A DNA stretch of 64,000 bases from Apostichopus japonicus (taxonomy: Eukaryota > Echinodermata > Holothuroidea > Aspidochirotida > Stichopodidae): NCBI RefSeq assembly GCF_037975245.1, contig NC_092571.1, forward strand, positions 27,110,564 through 27,174,563, read 5' to 3'. Both the position numbers and the translations under genes were made by a program. Shown here one piece after another: positions 9,600 through 22,817 of the stretch. Within the stretch, counting starts at the first letter, position 1, and the number at the start of each line of letters is the position of its first letter. The notes under the pieces were generated by a model, which was not told the origin of the DNA, made no database searches, and saw nothing but the letters and a program-made list of their open reading frames with translations.

Positions 9600-10955
9600 G
9601 AAGAGAACAAATACAAAGCTCGATTTCAGTGAATCTTTCTCCATAGTTTAGTTTTGTCTAATTCAATTCATCATACACTAAGTGCAAATATGTATTATCG
9701 AATGCAATATAAACTTTAGTAGCGTTTGATCTCAAAAGTTTTCGACTCCAATCTTGGCCTTGCTCTAAATGCAGAGTTGACAATAATATTCATTATTTAC
9801 TTGACATGATATTTCTTTCAGTTCAAACTTCCTGCTCAAAATATCTTTCAGTTTTAATGTTTATTTTACAATTTGTCACGACTCAAGCAAACACTACAAA
9901 TAATGGTCTGGGCAAGAGTTGTACTATAGAGAGCAAATAGAAAGCTTGATTACAGTGAATATTTCTCCATACTTTAGGTTTGTCTAATTCAATGCATTAT
10001 ACACTTAGTGCAAATATGAATTATCGAACGCATTAAATTTAGTAGCGTTTGATCTCAAAAGTTTTCAACTTCAATCTTAGCCTCGCTCCAAATGCAGAGT
10101 TGACAATAATGTATACATTATTGACTTGATATGACATTTCCTTCAGTTCAAACTTCCTGCACAATATGTCAGTCTTTAGTTTTAATGTGTTTTTTTTTAC
10201 AATTTGTCACGACTTGAGCAAACACTTCAAAGTATGGTCTGGGCAAGAGTTGAACTATAGAGAGCAAATAGAAAGCTTGATTACAGTGAATATTTCTCCA
10301 TACTTTAGGTTTGTCTAATTCAATGCATTATACACTTAGTGCAAATATGAATTATCGAACGCATTAAATTTAGTAGCGTTTGATCTCAAAAGTTTTCAAC
10401 TTCAATCTTAGCCTCGCTCCAAATGCAGAGTTGACAATAATGTATACATTATTGACTTGATATGACATTTCCTTCAGTTCAAACTTCCTGCACAAAATGT
10501 CAGTCTTTAGTTTTAATGTTTTTTTTTTTACAATTTGTCACGACTTGAGCAAACACTTCAAAGCATGGTCTGGGCAAGAGTTGAACTATAGAGAGCAAAT
10601 AGAAAGCTTGATTTCAGTGAATATTTCTCCATAGTTAAGATTTGTTTAATTCAATGCATTATAGATTTAGTGAAAATATTAATTATCAAACGCGATGTAT
10701 ATTTTAGAAGCGTTTGATCTCAAAAGCTTTCTTTTACAATCTTGGCCTTGCTCTAAATGCAGAGTTGACAATAATGTACATTATTTACTTATACGTGACA
10801 TGACAAGGACTTATATATGACATGACATTTCTTACAGTTCAAACTTCCTGATCAAAATGTCTTTCAGTTTTAATGTTTATTTTACAATTTGTCACTTCAA
10901 ACACTTCGAAAAATGGTCTGGGAAAGAGTTGTACTTGCATTGCTCAATTAGTTTC
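9600..10955. repeat. Tandem repeat of about 330 bp, four copies
   Basis: Copies begin near 9607, 9932, 10264 and 10594 at the stretch CAAATAGAAAGCT (or CAAATACAAAGCT), giving a period of roughly 325-332 bases. Copies 2 and 3 are nearly identical, so that duplication is recent; copies 1 and 4 are more diverged. Single related units sit at 31195-31800 and 55060-55400, so the multi-copy state is specific to this spacer. No coding potential was seen. Confidence 0.85.
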
Positions 10956-12514
10956 AGGAAATGCTTTTCACGATAAAATAATCGAAACTGAACATTGACA
11001 TACTTTAAACGCGTTCTGTATCCGCATAAAGCCTACGTGTAATGAGAACATATGTTGCCCTGTGATTTACTTTCCATTAAAAGATGACATCAGACAAACT
11101 GTTAGACATGACATGTCATAGTTCATGGGATAGCTATTTCTGTGTTGAGAACTTGAGAGTATTCATTATCCAGGGACAATCTCAACAAAGAAGAGATTAA
11201 TGATCACCTTACTTTATACAGTGGATATACTTATTGTTATCATAAACGTAAATGAAAATCATGCGAGGATTGAAAATCAAGTCTTGACTCATGTACTACT
11301 GTTAATAAATGCACAAATTATTAGAGATATTATATATAGCGATCATGTTTGTGATGGCGAAAATAAACTACATTAGTACGCCGTGTATAAAATTATACAT
11401 ACTCTAAGTAATCCACATGTCATCTAAACACTCCCATTGTCGAGATTTTCTTTCGATTTAATTTTGCAACAAACGACAGGGTCACTTCACAGTATTACCT
11501 GATCAGGTGTTCAACGCTCATTACTGTGTAAAGCTTATTATCTGATGTTAGCAGGAAATGCTTTTCCATGACAAAAGAAAAAACGACGCTGTGTTAATCT
11601 ATATCGCACTACATGTACCAACGTCAGATCAGTAGTGTATTACATGATTTCCCTTCACGTACTGTGTAACAAAGCCAGAATGTTAATATATACTATAGAT
11701 AATATTCTATTTGTTTGTAGCAGCCAAGTCATATATTGCAATTCATTACTATATACTATGTATCATTCGGGGTAGTGTTCCCAACAAATGTGACCAAAGG
11801 GAAATAATTCGTTGTCGTCATGTGCGCCAATCAGTCAGTCATGAGACTGTGGGTCTTACAAAAGGTCATTTAAAATGGAGAGAAAACGTCATGTAGTTGA
11901 ATCAGCTACACACTGGCTCTCCTCACCGAGCATGATGTCGCTAACAAACGGACTATAGTACCCAGAGTTAATCACAGCAATGGTCACTCCCGCAGTATAA
12001 ATTGCAGATATGTTAATCTAATACCTTTCAGGGCAACTCGTCCAAATGTTGAATTTAGGAATGCTACGGCTTCAATTCCCATTTTATTCCTATCTCGGAT
12101 AAACTTTCCCCTTTTCTAAAATAGGTTACATAAATTTCTTTATTAAAGTATGCAATGCAGAGACACCGACAGACAGTCTTCCCTCGTACACAACAATTGA
12201 TTAATTTTGGAACCAAACGCTTTGTTAAACATTATGTTATCTCAGTTTAAGGGCGCTCGAATCATCATGATGTATTAACAGCTTCCTTAACACAAATACT
12301 GCATTGAAGGGACGGATGTATTCAGACTACCACCAAAGTAACATATTCAATAATGTATGATACATAAGAATAACTTCAGTGATTGACTGTTTTGGGGTGT
12401 AACGGTAACTTGAAAAATAGTAATATGAGTACAGTACTCATAAAAATTATTTATAAAATAACTGTAGAAAAACTAAATAAAAGATGAAGAAATGTTTTTA
12501 AGAGAAAAGGATAC
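10956..12514 (-). repeat. 3' flank of gene 3 (type-A flank, copy 2) with adjoining spacer
   Basis: About 11790-12514 is a close copy of the gene 1 3' flank (CGTTGTCGTCATGTGCGCC, AAAAGGTCATTTAAAATGGAG, GGGCGCTCG). About 10956-11790 is spacer DNA related to 31800-32110, 45960-47000 and 55400-55620. No gene is supported. Confidence 0.65.
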
Positions 12515-13798
12515 TCATTTAACAATATCATACTGTTCATCGTCTTGAAAACGTTCACATGGAGAGAGATAACCACCACTGTCATATGTAAGTGAAGATG
12601 AATTTATGTTCACGTATTTCTCCGTGGGAAGAATTCTCGGTAAAACGTCTACGGAAGCATCATCCATTTGAGTTGTGTCCTTACTATGTCGAGAGTTTAT
12701 CACAAAAATGCGACTGAGAAGAAACGCAACAGCAACACAAGCAACAACAATGATGATGATCACCAAGGTCAAATATATTGCTACATTGTTTACTATGACA
12801 CAATGTGGAAAATATAACACGTGTGCTGTTGATGCAATGACTCTATCTCCATAGTAACCAACGCATTGTATGTCAACTAAGTAGACGTCACTTCCGGTAT
12901 CCGTTACATAAAGTTCAATGTATGTGTCGCCTTCCTTAATATCATATTTCCGGTGATTAGGGATGTTACTCCAGGTAAGGTTAACTTCACTCACATTACT
13001 GGTGCAACGTAATATTGCATTTCTAATATCACTGAAGTCGATAGTTGATGGATTCGCTGTGACAGAAAACAAAGGGAGAAACAGAATAGGTCCGAAGGAG
13101 CAAGATCCTTGATAACTCTGATAAGGTGCTGGTAATTGTTGAGAGACATTGCAGACAAAGACACTATTGTTAAATGATGAGTTGAAGTACGATGAGAATG
13201 ATAGAGTCTTAGAGTGGTGCAGGTAAGAGGATACTGTTCTAGTTGAGATGCTAGTAACGTCATTGATTTCATCTCCATCTCTGATGTAAATTGACATCAT
13301 CACTGGTGGGTCTCCTTCCTCTGAAGTACAATTCATCTCGATGTCACTTTGTACCGAATCCTCAAATATGAATCGAGATCCACATGATGATGAACAAAGA
13401 GGATTAACATCATTAATCGGATTAAAACCCACGATTGTAGCAGATAGTTCCTTTTGATTTCGACATCGAAACAATGTGCCGTTTATTTGACTTGTTAATT
13501 TATTTATTGTTAACAAAATAGTTGTTGAATTAATCATGTCCAATTGATAGGTGGTAGAAAATTCATCCTGCAGTTGCGAATTTATAGCTATATTAAAAAT
13601 TTCCTTACTACTGCTTAAAGCCTGTACTTGTAAGATGTTTATCTCTTGTTCACAGTAAATCCCTACAGTACTTCCAAAAGGAAAGAACGCAATATAGTTT
13701 TCCGTCCTAAAGTTCGCATATTTAATCGTCTCTTCAGAAGCAAGAATAGTAAAGAAAGCAAAGATTGCTATCAATTTAAACGTCGCCTTTGTATTCAT
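12515..13798 (-). CDS. Gene 3: three-Ig-domain membrane receptor, N2-A combination, intact
   Basis: The protein has 427 residues. It has an N2 signal peptide (hydrophobic LIAIFAFFTILA, about 6-20), Ig1 of the N2 type (IYCEQ, C49, to FRCRN, C112), Ig2b (SSSCGSRFIFEDSV, C157 to C216, additional cysteines at 135, 139 and 233), Ig3a (C265, LTW, C312), a membrane helix about 339-361 (YLTLVIIIIVVACVAVAFLL) and a type-A tail. The start chosen is MNTKATFK; an open 26-codon extension upstream is rejected because it would run towards the TATA-like box and lacks signal-peptide character. Compared with genes 1 and 5, the tail has lost both tyrosines of the YYASV motif (DDASV) and reads SPCERFQ instead of SPCEPLQ. 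The C-terminal QYDIVK is kept. Specific role unknown. Confidence 0.87.
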   Translation of the reverse strand: MNTKATFKLIAIFAFFTILASEETIKYANFRTENYIAFFPFGSTVGIYCEQEINILQVQALSSSKEIFNIAINSQLQDEFSTTYQLDMINSTTILLTINKLTSQINGTLFRCRNQKELSATIVGFNPINDVNPLCSSSCGSRFIFEDSVQSDIEMNCTSEEGDPPVMMSIYIRDGDEINDVTSISTRTVSSYLHHSKTLSFSSYFNSSFNNSVFVCNVSQQLPAPYQSYQGSCSFGPILFLPLFSVTANPSTIDFSDIRNAILRCTSNVSEVNLTWSNIPNHRKYDIKEGDTYIELYVTDTGSDVYLVDIQCVGYYGDRVIASTAHVLYFPHCVIVNNVAIYLTLVIIIIVVACVAVAFLLSRIFVINSRHSKDTTQMDDASVDVLPRILPTEKYVNINSSSLTYDSGGYLSPCERFQDDEQYDIVK

Positions 13799-13860
13799 TT
13801 TAATGCTGCTTAATGTGCAAGTTATAGGAATAATGTTGGCTCTGGAACTAATCCGGTATA

Positions 13861-13867
13861 ATTTATA
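13861..13867 (-). promoter_or_regulatory. TATA-like box upstream of gene 3
   Basis: On the minus strand the sequence CTATAAATTATA lies about 63 bases before the gene 3 ATG. This is compatible with a start site roughly 30 bases downstream and a short 5' leader without an intron. It differs from the N1 genes, whose upstream region seems to be spliced. Function not tested. Confidence 0.45.
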
Positions 13868-14872
13868 GCTTGACAAATTTCAATCGAACTACCCCTTAAT
13901 AGCGATTCAATTCATAAAAGTGAAGAATATTAGTTGATTTTCGTTCCCGAACTTGCAGAGAGTATCATATAATTCCATCGATTGTGGTTAGATTTTGGTG
14001 GAAGTAGGATCTTCATTGTTTTATATCAACATTTGAACTTGTCCTCCAAAAGTTCGAAAATGTACTCGAAATGTATTTGCTTTGTATTTTCATTATCAAT
14101 CATATGAAAGAAATGTTGTCGTTTATTTTTCGTTGGACATTTCATCTGAGATTTCGATTATCGATATTATCTATTTTTTTATGGACGACGTTTGACTATC
14201 TTAATTGTATAAACTGACCGTAGCTGTCGAGTTTACGAGTACCATATGTCGTAAGTTTGACATGTCGATTTCTTCTTGAAAAGAAACGGCCGGACTTCTC
14301 ATGTTGACTTCGTATCGAAATTATGATGCATTTCCTCCATTAACAGATATTTCGGAAGAGAAGGGGAAAAGTTGAATGACAATAATGATGCAAACGTAAC
14401 CCTTCTTCCTCTCGTATCGATTTGATTCGTTTAGCATGATTACGCTAACCCGATATCACAGTCCCGATGGGCATGCTAGTGAAATCTAATGTGAAACGTA
14501 CCTGCATCATTGAAATCCTTCAGAAATTACCCATGCAGCATAGCGTACTGTTCTAGAAAAATTAATCCATTTTCAAGATGAAAACTATAGTTAAATACAA
14601 ACTAGAATTAACTCCAATGAAGGTCCTTTGCACCCTCAGGTCCATGTATGCCTTACTTATATGCGTCATTTGTCCATCAGACACAAATAAGTCGATAGAC
14701 AACTTCCTCAACTTTTTTCTTTCCGATATTTGAATAATAATATAATTGTACTTGCAACTCGTGACTCCATTAGGAAAGAAATACTCCGTCCAGACACTTT
14801 TGTCTGAATGCTACAATTGGTTCATCGTAAGGGATATAGATTCATTTGGTTGTTTAATTGAAAGAGAGCGCT
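13868..14872. other. Region upstream of gene 3, no gene seen
   Basis: No ORF of note and no clear copy elsewhere in the window was recognised. It separates gene 3 from the repeat element starting at about 14873. Confidence 0.5.
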
Positions 14873-15492
14873 CGGGGCGGATCCAGGATTTTGCCATGGG
14901 AGGGGCTTATAACATATAACTATAACATTCAAGAAGAAACACGGACGCACTTTTTGTTTCATGTACTATTTCAGGCTCCTAGCCGTGTAGATAAGTCCGG
15001 TTTCTGTGTACACTCTCAGTGTAATTAAAATGAAGGTAGTAACTATAAAGCAAAGCGCCACAATTAGTTGGCGCGGAGCGCAGGAAATTTTACAACATGG
15101 CAACCCAATAGCAGCAAAATGGCAGCATCGGTGCCTCTGAAGATACCACCAACAGTCATAATTGCAAGGACACTGAGCAACAGAACCCCTAATGTTATTT
15201 AAGTGAATTTTTCGTGTTCACTCACAGCAAAATTGAAATGACTGGAATGGTAAACTTTGCAAGTTTGTTGTTGCTTTGGCGATTAGTGATTGCCGTTCCA
15301 GGGGAAAGGTCTACGGGGAGGGTGTTTTCTTGTGTCAAATCACTAAAATTACAATCTTCAACTCGATCCAGAGTAGATCTATCCTGGCCCTGTGTGGATC
15401 CTGCGGAATAGGAGGGCACTGCGTACAAGGGTAGTTTTTTTAGGTCAGAAAGCTCAAGGGGGTTAAAATCCCCACCCCCTTGATCCGCCCCT
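14873..15492. mobile_element. Probable non-autonomous DNA transposon (GGGGCGGATCC ends)
   Basis: The left end reads CGGGGCGGATCCAGG and the right end, on the opposite strand, CAGGGGCGGATCAAGG, giving imperfect terminal inverted repeats about 620 bases apart. Inner sequence (AGCGCCAC and TTGGCGCGGAGCGCAGG) resembles that at 25800-25880, so both belong to one family. No clean 8-bp target duplication was found. The overlapping ORFs at 15214-15428 on both strands are within it and carry no recognisable domain. Confidence 0.5.
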
Positions 15493-18280
15493 GGTGCTGT
15501 TCACGAAAGTCTAAAGGCACATACAGTGAATGATAAACCGCAATGGTGACCGAGTCATTTTAACAAATTAGTTATGACACGTATATGGTCACCCCTCCCC
15601 CTTGCGACATAACATCTTAGCATCATAACATTTTAGCATATAAGCATGACCAGACGCTAGTTGATATCAAAATTAAGGTGCAAATATCTGCACTTTTCAT
15701 TGCGTGTGATGATAAGTTTACTCTAAAACTCTATAAAACGCAGGTTGGACCTTTTCGAATCTCGATTGTAACTACAATGCTGATATTCTTATGTGCTATG
15801 CAATATTTCTAGGGATTCCATGTCTGAATTGTCAATCTCTTGTTGCAAATATTGTTGTATGGAGCCAAAAACAAGTGTGAATCAGCTTATGGACTTCTCT
15901 CTCTGTGGGAATCACAGCGACTTCTCTTTATGTTTTGCCATTCAAAGAATACGGGAAATGAATGTGAAATGAAAATATTACAAGATACGCGTGGTAATTT
16001 TTATTATATCTTACTGCATTAATATGTTTTGTTTTGTTTTTTGCATTAATATCATTTTCTGTTGTTGATATTTTGCATATTTCGCTAAAAATAATTTAGG
16101 ACCGGCGGTCAATTATAATGCGATTTCTTTTCAGCATTGTCATGGTTAGACGAAAGCCTCGCATTCTGATCATTTTTTTTGTCTATTTACCATTGCATTA
16201 AACTAATATTATTTTACACGGTTCGTAGGAGTTCAAAAGAGTGATAAAGTATAATGACTTTATCAGAGAAACTGAAAAGGAGGGGTGTGAGCATGAGGCC
16301 GTTGAAGCGTATTCCCATGTAGACGGAGATGGTTCTGCCTCCCACTCAAACGATAATATAAGGATTACATTGGCTATGAGTACGTTTTAAAGGTCTACAT
16401 ACATACTACTTTAAACCTATGGGTGGGGCTGAAGGGTGAGTTGGATGGGTATACACCTCAATCTCCTTTGTCGCTACCTGCGTTCCACGTCTCTTTTAAA
16501 ACAAGGGACATTTGAAAACAAAATATATTTTAACTTTACCCTGGTACCAGCTATGCAAGATAGACGTCGTTTGAACATACTTATACACACATACTGAAAA
16601 AACCTTTAATGGATAAATAAAATAGTAAACTATATTATTACAGAAAACAGAACTTCCTCGCCCTCTCCATTCTATTATCTGGATTGTTGAAGGGATATAG
16701 TGTAACCCGGGTTACTGACGTAAAGGGCAATACGAGGCACCGTAAGGTTCTTACATTATACTGAAAAAAATAGTTGCGCCATCATTTTCTAATGACCACA
16801 AGTCGAAGAGTGTTAAGGATTAATTCGTCATTAGCCTTACGTAAAATGATACAAATTGGAGCCAGATAGCCTCAATGGGGCAAAATGACGCAGTCGTGGA
16901 GGATGAAATGATGCACACTTGAATGACGCTAATATTTCATACAGATACACTTGCAAAATACTGCTAGATTTTCTTGTCCATTTTTGGCATCAATATGTTT
17001 AGGATATAATTGGTAGTATTTGTTAAGCAATTGGCAGTTTTGACATATTACAGTTAGATTGTTATTTTGTTCACCATGGCCCAGAATTTCAAGTGTTAAC
17101 AATGTTACCCTTCCGGATGTAAAATAAAAGACTTTTAAAAGAGAATTTTGTGTGTTTCATCGGTGACATTTTTTAATTTTGGTGAGTGACATGGTGTAGC
17201 CTTACTGTATCTTACTGTATCCTTTATGTGAAATAGGAAACTTTTAAAAGCATTTACAAATTATTAAAAACATGATTTGTTCTATATGATTTTGTTGCTT
17301 CAGGTTACCATCAAACTTTTTATATGTCTACCTCAAACTATGCTTTAAACTGTTTGCCACAATTATTACACCGTCATTGTTTCCAGCAAAAGGGGAATAT
17401 GACACATTTCACTTTTGTCACTTTGAGTCACAAAATATAACTCTTGGACAACAATAACTAAAATTGTGTAAATACATTATGTAGCATGAAGGTTAATATC
17501 TCTATTGAACATAGTGAGTTTGAAATTGAATTCTACGTTTTTGAGAATTTGAAATTTTTTAACTTAGGTGCCTCATTTCCCCCTCCTCCCCCACCCGTGG
17601 TACCATGTACAATAGGAACCATCAAATGTGTTCTTTGTTACGAGTTGAAGATAGGCAGAATATCAAGATCTATGAAAGAAAATCATGTTATCTCAATCAT
17701 CTATGTTTGTATAAATATATTCCTTCCAGTGGTACATTTGCAACAAAGGCTTTCCCAAACAAGTGAGAGTAATCTACAGTGAGCCCTTATGTGGATCAAC
17801 GATAACTTCTACAGATATCTTGGTGGGATGGTAGGCCTACATCTGGTAGGTGATGTCCCGAATTAAGTTAAAAAGTGATCATCTTTAAAAACACTGAGGT
17901 ACACAAATGCATCATGTATGACTGTATTGAAATTATTCATCATGCAGGGACAACCTCAACAACCAAAGCACACTTTTCGTTATTGGCAGAACAGGGAGGT
18001 ACTAAAAAAAGAAGAAACTGATGTTCACGTGACATTACATTTTAACTATAGGCCTATTTAATATTTTCTTAGACGTAAATTCAAATCATGCAAACGCGTG
18101 GGAGAGTTAATCTCCACTTATGTATTACTGTAGCTACATACAATTATTCGACCTACGACACAAACTCATCTACCAGGATGGATGGACGGTTCGATATAAT
18201 TAAATCACTGAGTCGCAATTTCAATGAGCAAGAGTTGTTCCAGGATGCAATCCCAGGTTTCTCTAAAGGGACATAAGGAT
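15493..18280. other. Unassigned intergenic DNA, no gene seen
   Basis: About 2.8 kb with only short ORFs (for example 15840-16022 and 17486-17782) that have no signal peptide plus domain pattern or copy elsewhere in the window. No RNA gene was recognised. Confidence 0.5.
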
Positions 18281-20440
18281 GAGTGCTAAGAAGACTTTAC
18301 TGTTCTATAAAGAGCAACTTTGTAAAAGTCTCTTCACATTTTAATCTCATCAAATCATAGTGGCTGTAAGACATGAATATTCACAAATTAAAACTGATGG
18401 AAGCAACATTTGTTAGCGGTTAGCGGAGTATTATGTCTACAATTGATTTTAATTACTAAAATAAAAACGTAACAACGCTGCTTGTCGCTGTTTACCAACG
18501 CAGCAAAGGGTTAATGACATTAAATGTAACGATAATTACACACAAAAATCTAGTGTCTCCAAATATGGCGCAAAACACTATACATGTAGCTTAGCTTAAA
18601 ACAGATATTATCTCTTGTTTACACTTGGCTTAGGAGAAAATCATAATGTATACAGCACTGCACTTTTCACACCATCAGTATTGATTTAAACCGTTGTCAC
18701 GCAACCATTTACATGCTGTATTGATAACATTAAAGAGCAAACCGACTCGCACTTTCTGTTTCGTGTAATATTTTATGCTCCGATGAAGTAAAAAAGCCAC
18801 ATTACAAAGCAAATATCAGAAAGAAGAAACAACATAAAATAAAAAGAGCTTTTGACCAAACACTGCTGTCTGACCATAGCAACAAAATAAACATGATGTG
18901 GAACGTTAAACACAGAATAAACTTAACCTTACGCAAAAGAGTCTTATTTTCAATTTAGAAGATGCGCACAATTGTATACGTGTTGAAACTTTGGTTGTAG
19001 GAGGCCTACGACTTACTTCTGATAATGAATTCAGGGATAAAATGGAATTCATTACCCACTATCTCTCCAAGCGTAGACAGAACCCACTTACAGAAGTAAG
19101 TATGGTAACTATAAATTACAGAAGATGCGGTGACATTGTCACACCTTACTTTACACATTGAGTTTTAATAGGCACAGTAACGTTATTGCTATTTTCAAAC
19201 TATAGCCTTTTGATTAAAATTCTTAAAAACTGTAAACACATTGCAATTTGTATTGATTTCAGTCAATGATTTGTTTCATGAAGTTGTTGTTTAACAATTA
19301 ACAGTTTCAGACAGTTCAGTATCACCGCAGCATTAACAAAATGCTTTCGTGAAGGCAGAATAAGCGGGAATATGTATATTACTGTATTGCTATATGGTGA
19401 TCATTGTTTCACTGAAATAACTCTTTCAATATCATACATTTTAGCATTACAGGTACTGTGTTGCCGAAAACACTTCATTGTATTAGCAATAAAGTACACT
19501 ATACCAGCTTTACAACTATTCACGTATATTTTCTATGAATTTTCCTCTTTGAATTTTTAAAAAGTGAAATGGTGTGAAACTGAAACTGAAAGAGAAACCC
19601 CCCACACCCACCCCCATCCCCGATGAAGAGACTTTGAAGAGAAACAAACTTGAGTATTAGTATTACACATCAATTAGTGCAAACGCCTAGAGTGATTTAA
19701 ATAAATATTAATTGCGTACTTAGGAATGTTGAAAGGATTTTCCCCTAGAATTTGATGACACAACACCACAACGGCATGACCTTAAATTTTTCAATTGCTG
19801 AAAGTAACGTTTTGGACATTTGACGATCAAGATAAAACGCAAGTGGAAAACTGTTTTCTCACAAACAGTTATTATTTCGACAACTAATGACCGACTTCCA
19901 CGTCCTTATTACGTCGAAGTCAGCAGAGCGGTAATGCGGTAACGTGTGTTGTAACTTGCTCCGTACTTTGTCTATTTTCCTTTTAATCAATGCCCTTCTC
20001 TTAAGACTCTAAAGCATATGATGATCAGGGTGTCTTCGATGAGTAACTTCAAATAGCACGCAACGTTTAAGTTGAACACTGAAAGTCAAGACCACATTAA
20101 GTGGTTCAAACCATTATTGCATAGGGTATTGAATTGTTTAACACATAATGTGTATTATCTATATCCAATGTCCCTTTCGTATTTTATTTAAATTACCACC
20201 TATTTTTTATGATATTGTAGCAGAAAACATATTTCCACTTGCTTTATTAATATGTGGGTTAGATCTACGACTCTGATCATTTGCCTATAGGTTCGTCCCT
20301 CCCTTGGCAAATTCTTCGCTACGTGTCTGCTCATATAGGCCTATATCTCACGCCCTGGGGCATTCCTTGACCAACTTGGTGCAATATTATGTGCCCATTT
20401 CGAGGTAAATTTATTCACAGATTGTTAGTTGTCATGAATT
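18281..20440. repeat. Duplication block D, copy 1
   Basis: This non-coding block is repeated at about 37377-39420 and 62122-64000, same orientation, including GGATGAGTGC(T/A)AAGA near its start, the CATAGCAACAAAATAAA stretch, and ACTTTGAAGAGAAAC with GACGTTTTGGACATTTG-like segments further right. It leads to a (TA)n tract and a type-B gene, as copy 2 does. No gene was recognised in any copy. Confidence 0.75.
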
Positions 20441-20456
20441 CGAACAAATGAGGGGT

Positions 20457-20802
<346 letters not shown>

Positions 20803-21458
20803 TACAACATGTATCAACATTACATTATTGTAATGTATATTACATGATCACAACGTACCACCATGTGTGCAATAATGCCAGAAATTGTATTAAATAAAAT
20901 TTTATCAATCCTCGAGTCATTATTCTATACTCTTAATGTATCATTTTTTCTGGCTGCTAGCTGTCGACAGTGCGTGGTGGTTCGCAATTGCATAGTTTCA
21001 ACAAATGAGACCAACGAAGGGGAAATGAATTCGTTGTCGTCTTGTGCGCCCATCTCCCATTCTGTGCGTAGAAGTCAGTGTTAATTGACTCTGGGTTTTA
21101 CAATAGGTTATATAAAATGAAGGAAACACCATGTAGTTAAATTATGCCTGTTGGGGTAGCACACCCCAGCCCCTGTGTCCTCCACTTCGCTAACCAGGTG
21201 TTGTGGTGTGCCAACAAACAGACTATTGTTCCAAAGTTCCCAGACTACTGTATATGTAAATACAAATGTCGCACTGGAAGGACGGATATATTCAGACTAT
21301 TTCCACCAATGTGTATCACGTTAAATGATACAAAAGAATGCCGTCTGTCATTTTGGATGATAAAGTACTAAATATTGTATTAAACACAATTATAAAAGAA
21401 ATAATGAATCAAAACCAAAACGTCATATATGAATATAAGTTAATAACATAAAGAATAA
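20803..21458 (-). repeat. 3' flank of gene 4 (type-B flank, copy 2)
   Basis: Copy of the gene 2 and gene 6 3' flank, starting right at the end of the (TA)n tract. It includes the CTGTCGACAGTGCGTGG stretch and the GGAAGGACGGATATATTC segment. The inverted copy at 25165-25735 resembles this one most closely. Confidence 0.7.
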
Positions 21459-21748
21459 TCATTTAACAATATCATACTGTTCATATTCTTGTAAAGGTTC
21501 GCAGGGAGACAGATAACCACCACTGTCATAATTAAATAAAGATGAATTGATGTTCGTATAGTTATCTGTGGGGATATTTAATGCATTACTATTATCAATC
21601 TGAGATTCAATCGGTGGGACTATGTCATCATTAGCATTATTCGTACTAGGGTTCTCTCCGGCGGAAACATTTGAGCGATATTTATATACTATAATTACAA
21701 TGAGACATATTAAACAGAAGCTGATGACCATGACAACTAATAAAACAG
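21459..21748 (-). pseudogene. Gene 4 membrane helix and tail, out of frame
   Basis: The type-B helix (ISFCLICLIVIIVYKYR) and tail (NYTNI, NYDSGGYLSP, EQYDIVK) remain open but are separated from the ectodomain by the same one-base deletion as in gene 2. The spacer between helix and the conserved end is about seven residues shorter than in gene 2. Confidence 0.7.
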
Positions 21749-22771
21749 CTATACTCGACTTTGGTTATTGGTTGCACTGATTTGTATCGTCGATGTGATA
21801 TTTCTATTTCTGTAGTGACCAACACATTGTATATTCACTGAGCAGACGTCACTTCCGGTATCCAATACAGTGAGTTCAATGGATGCACCGCTTCCCTTAA
21901 TATCATACTTCCAGTGAGTTGGAATCTTAGTCCAGGATAATCTAACTTCACTCACATTACTGGTACACTTAAGAATATGATTCTTCACTTTACTGCAAAT
22001 TATTTCTGATGGAGTCACTGTGACAGAGAACAAAGGCAGAAACAGAATAGGTCCGAAGGAGCAAGATCCTTGATAACTCTGATTATAAGGAGCTGGTAAT
22101 TGTTGAGAGACATTGCAGACAAAGACACTATTGTTAAGTGATGAGTTGAAGTACGATGAGAATGATAGAGTCTTAGAAGGATGCGGGTGAGATGATGTTG
22201 TCTTGGTTGAGATGCTAATGACATCTGTGGTTTCATTTCCTTGTATGATATGGTTTGACATAGTCACGTGTGGAATTCCGTCCTCTGAAGTACAGTTCAT
22301 CTCGATGAGGTCAAACTGATCCTCGAAAATATATGGTCCGATTTCAATGGAAGATTTACAAATAGGTTTACTGCTTATTAATGTGAAGACATCGCCAATC
22401 GCAGCATATTTCTCATCAGCACCTTCACCACATTTATATAATCCTGCAAACTCTTCAGTTGCATGTGTTAATGTCAGCTTGCCCGTTGTGGGATTCAACA
22501 TTTGAAAATCGAATAAATCTAAAAACTCCTCTTTTATCTGCTCATTCTCCACAATTACATTGTTGCCTTTATATTTTATGTTAAATGGATTGTTGGCATT
22601 TTGTTCACAAATAAATTCAACTGTTTCATTCTTCAGAACGTTGATAGGTTTAGGAATAGGAAAAAAATAAGTAGTCCTCGTCCGCTGAGAAGAGGAAGGT
22701 TTCAAACATGTTGAAATAACCGCACACAATAAAAGTGTCGGTAAAACATTCTCAAGTCTCATAAAAGCCAT
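21749..22771 (-). CDS. Gene 4: truncated Ig-domain protein (N1-B), no membrane anchor
   Basis: The frame encodes 340 residues: N1 signal peptide (MAFMRLENVLPTLLLC), Ig1 (FICEQ to YKCGEG), Ig2a with the NQSYQG variant also seen in gene 1, and Ig3b with its extra cysteines (IICSK, DVCSV), then a stop after NNQSRV. The neighbouring substitutions (QS for PG) and the missing base are the same as in gene 2, 16 kb away, so both descend from one broken copy or exchanged sequence. Unlike gene 2, the 5' intron and its donor (GTAAGT at about 23970) are kept, but similarity to genes 1 and 6 stops at about 24071, just beyond the presumed first exon. A secreted product is possible; expression is uncertain. 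Confidence 0.7.
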   Translation of the reverse strand: MAFMRLENVLPTLLLCAVISTCLKPSSSQRTRTTYFFPIPKPINVLKNETVEFICEQNANNPFNIKYKGNNVIVENEQIKEEFLDLFDFQMLNPTTGKLTLTHATEEFAGLYKCGEGADEKYAAIGDVFTLISSKPICKSSIEIGPYIFEDQFDLIEMNCTSEDGIPHVTMSNHIIQGNETTDVISISTKTTSSHPHPSKTLSFSSYFNSSLNNSVFVCNVSQQLPAPYNQSYQGSCSFGPILFLPLFSVTVTPSEIICSKVKNHILKCTSNVSEVRLSWTKIPTHWKYDIKGSGASIELTVLDTGSDVCSVNIQCVGHYRNRNITSTIQISATNNQSRV

Positions 22772-22817
22772 ATCGGTCTTCGGCCATGTGATGATACTAA
22801 CAACTTAGGTAATGTAC

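Noticed and set aside
12991-13278. Second reading frame on the same strand inside the Ig2 core, open in most of the genes (for example 1187-1408, 33357-33563 and 57294-57581)
   Set aside because: The copies are nearly identical in DNA here, so a chance open frame is shared automatically. Its start and length vary and no domain is recognisable.
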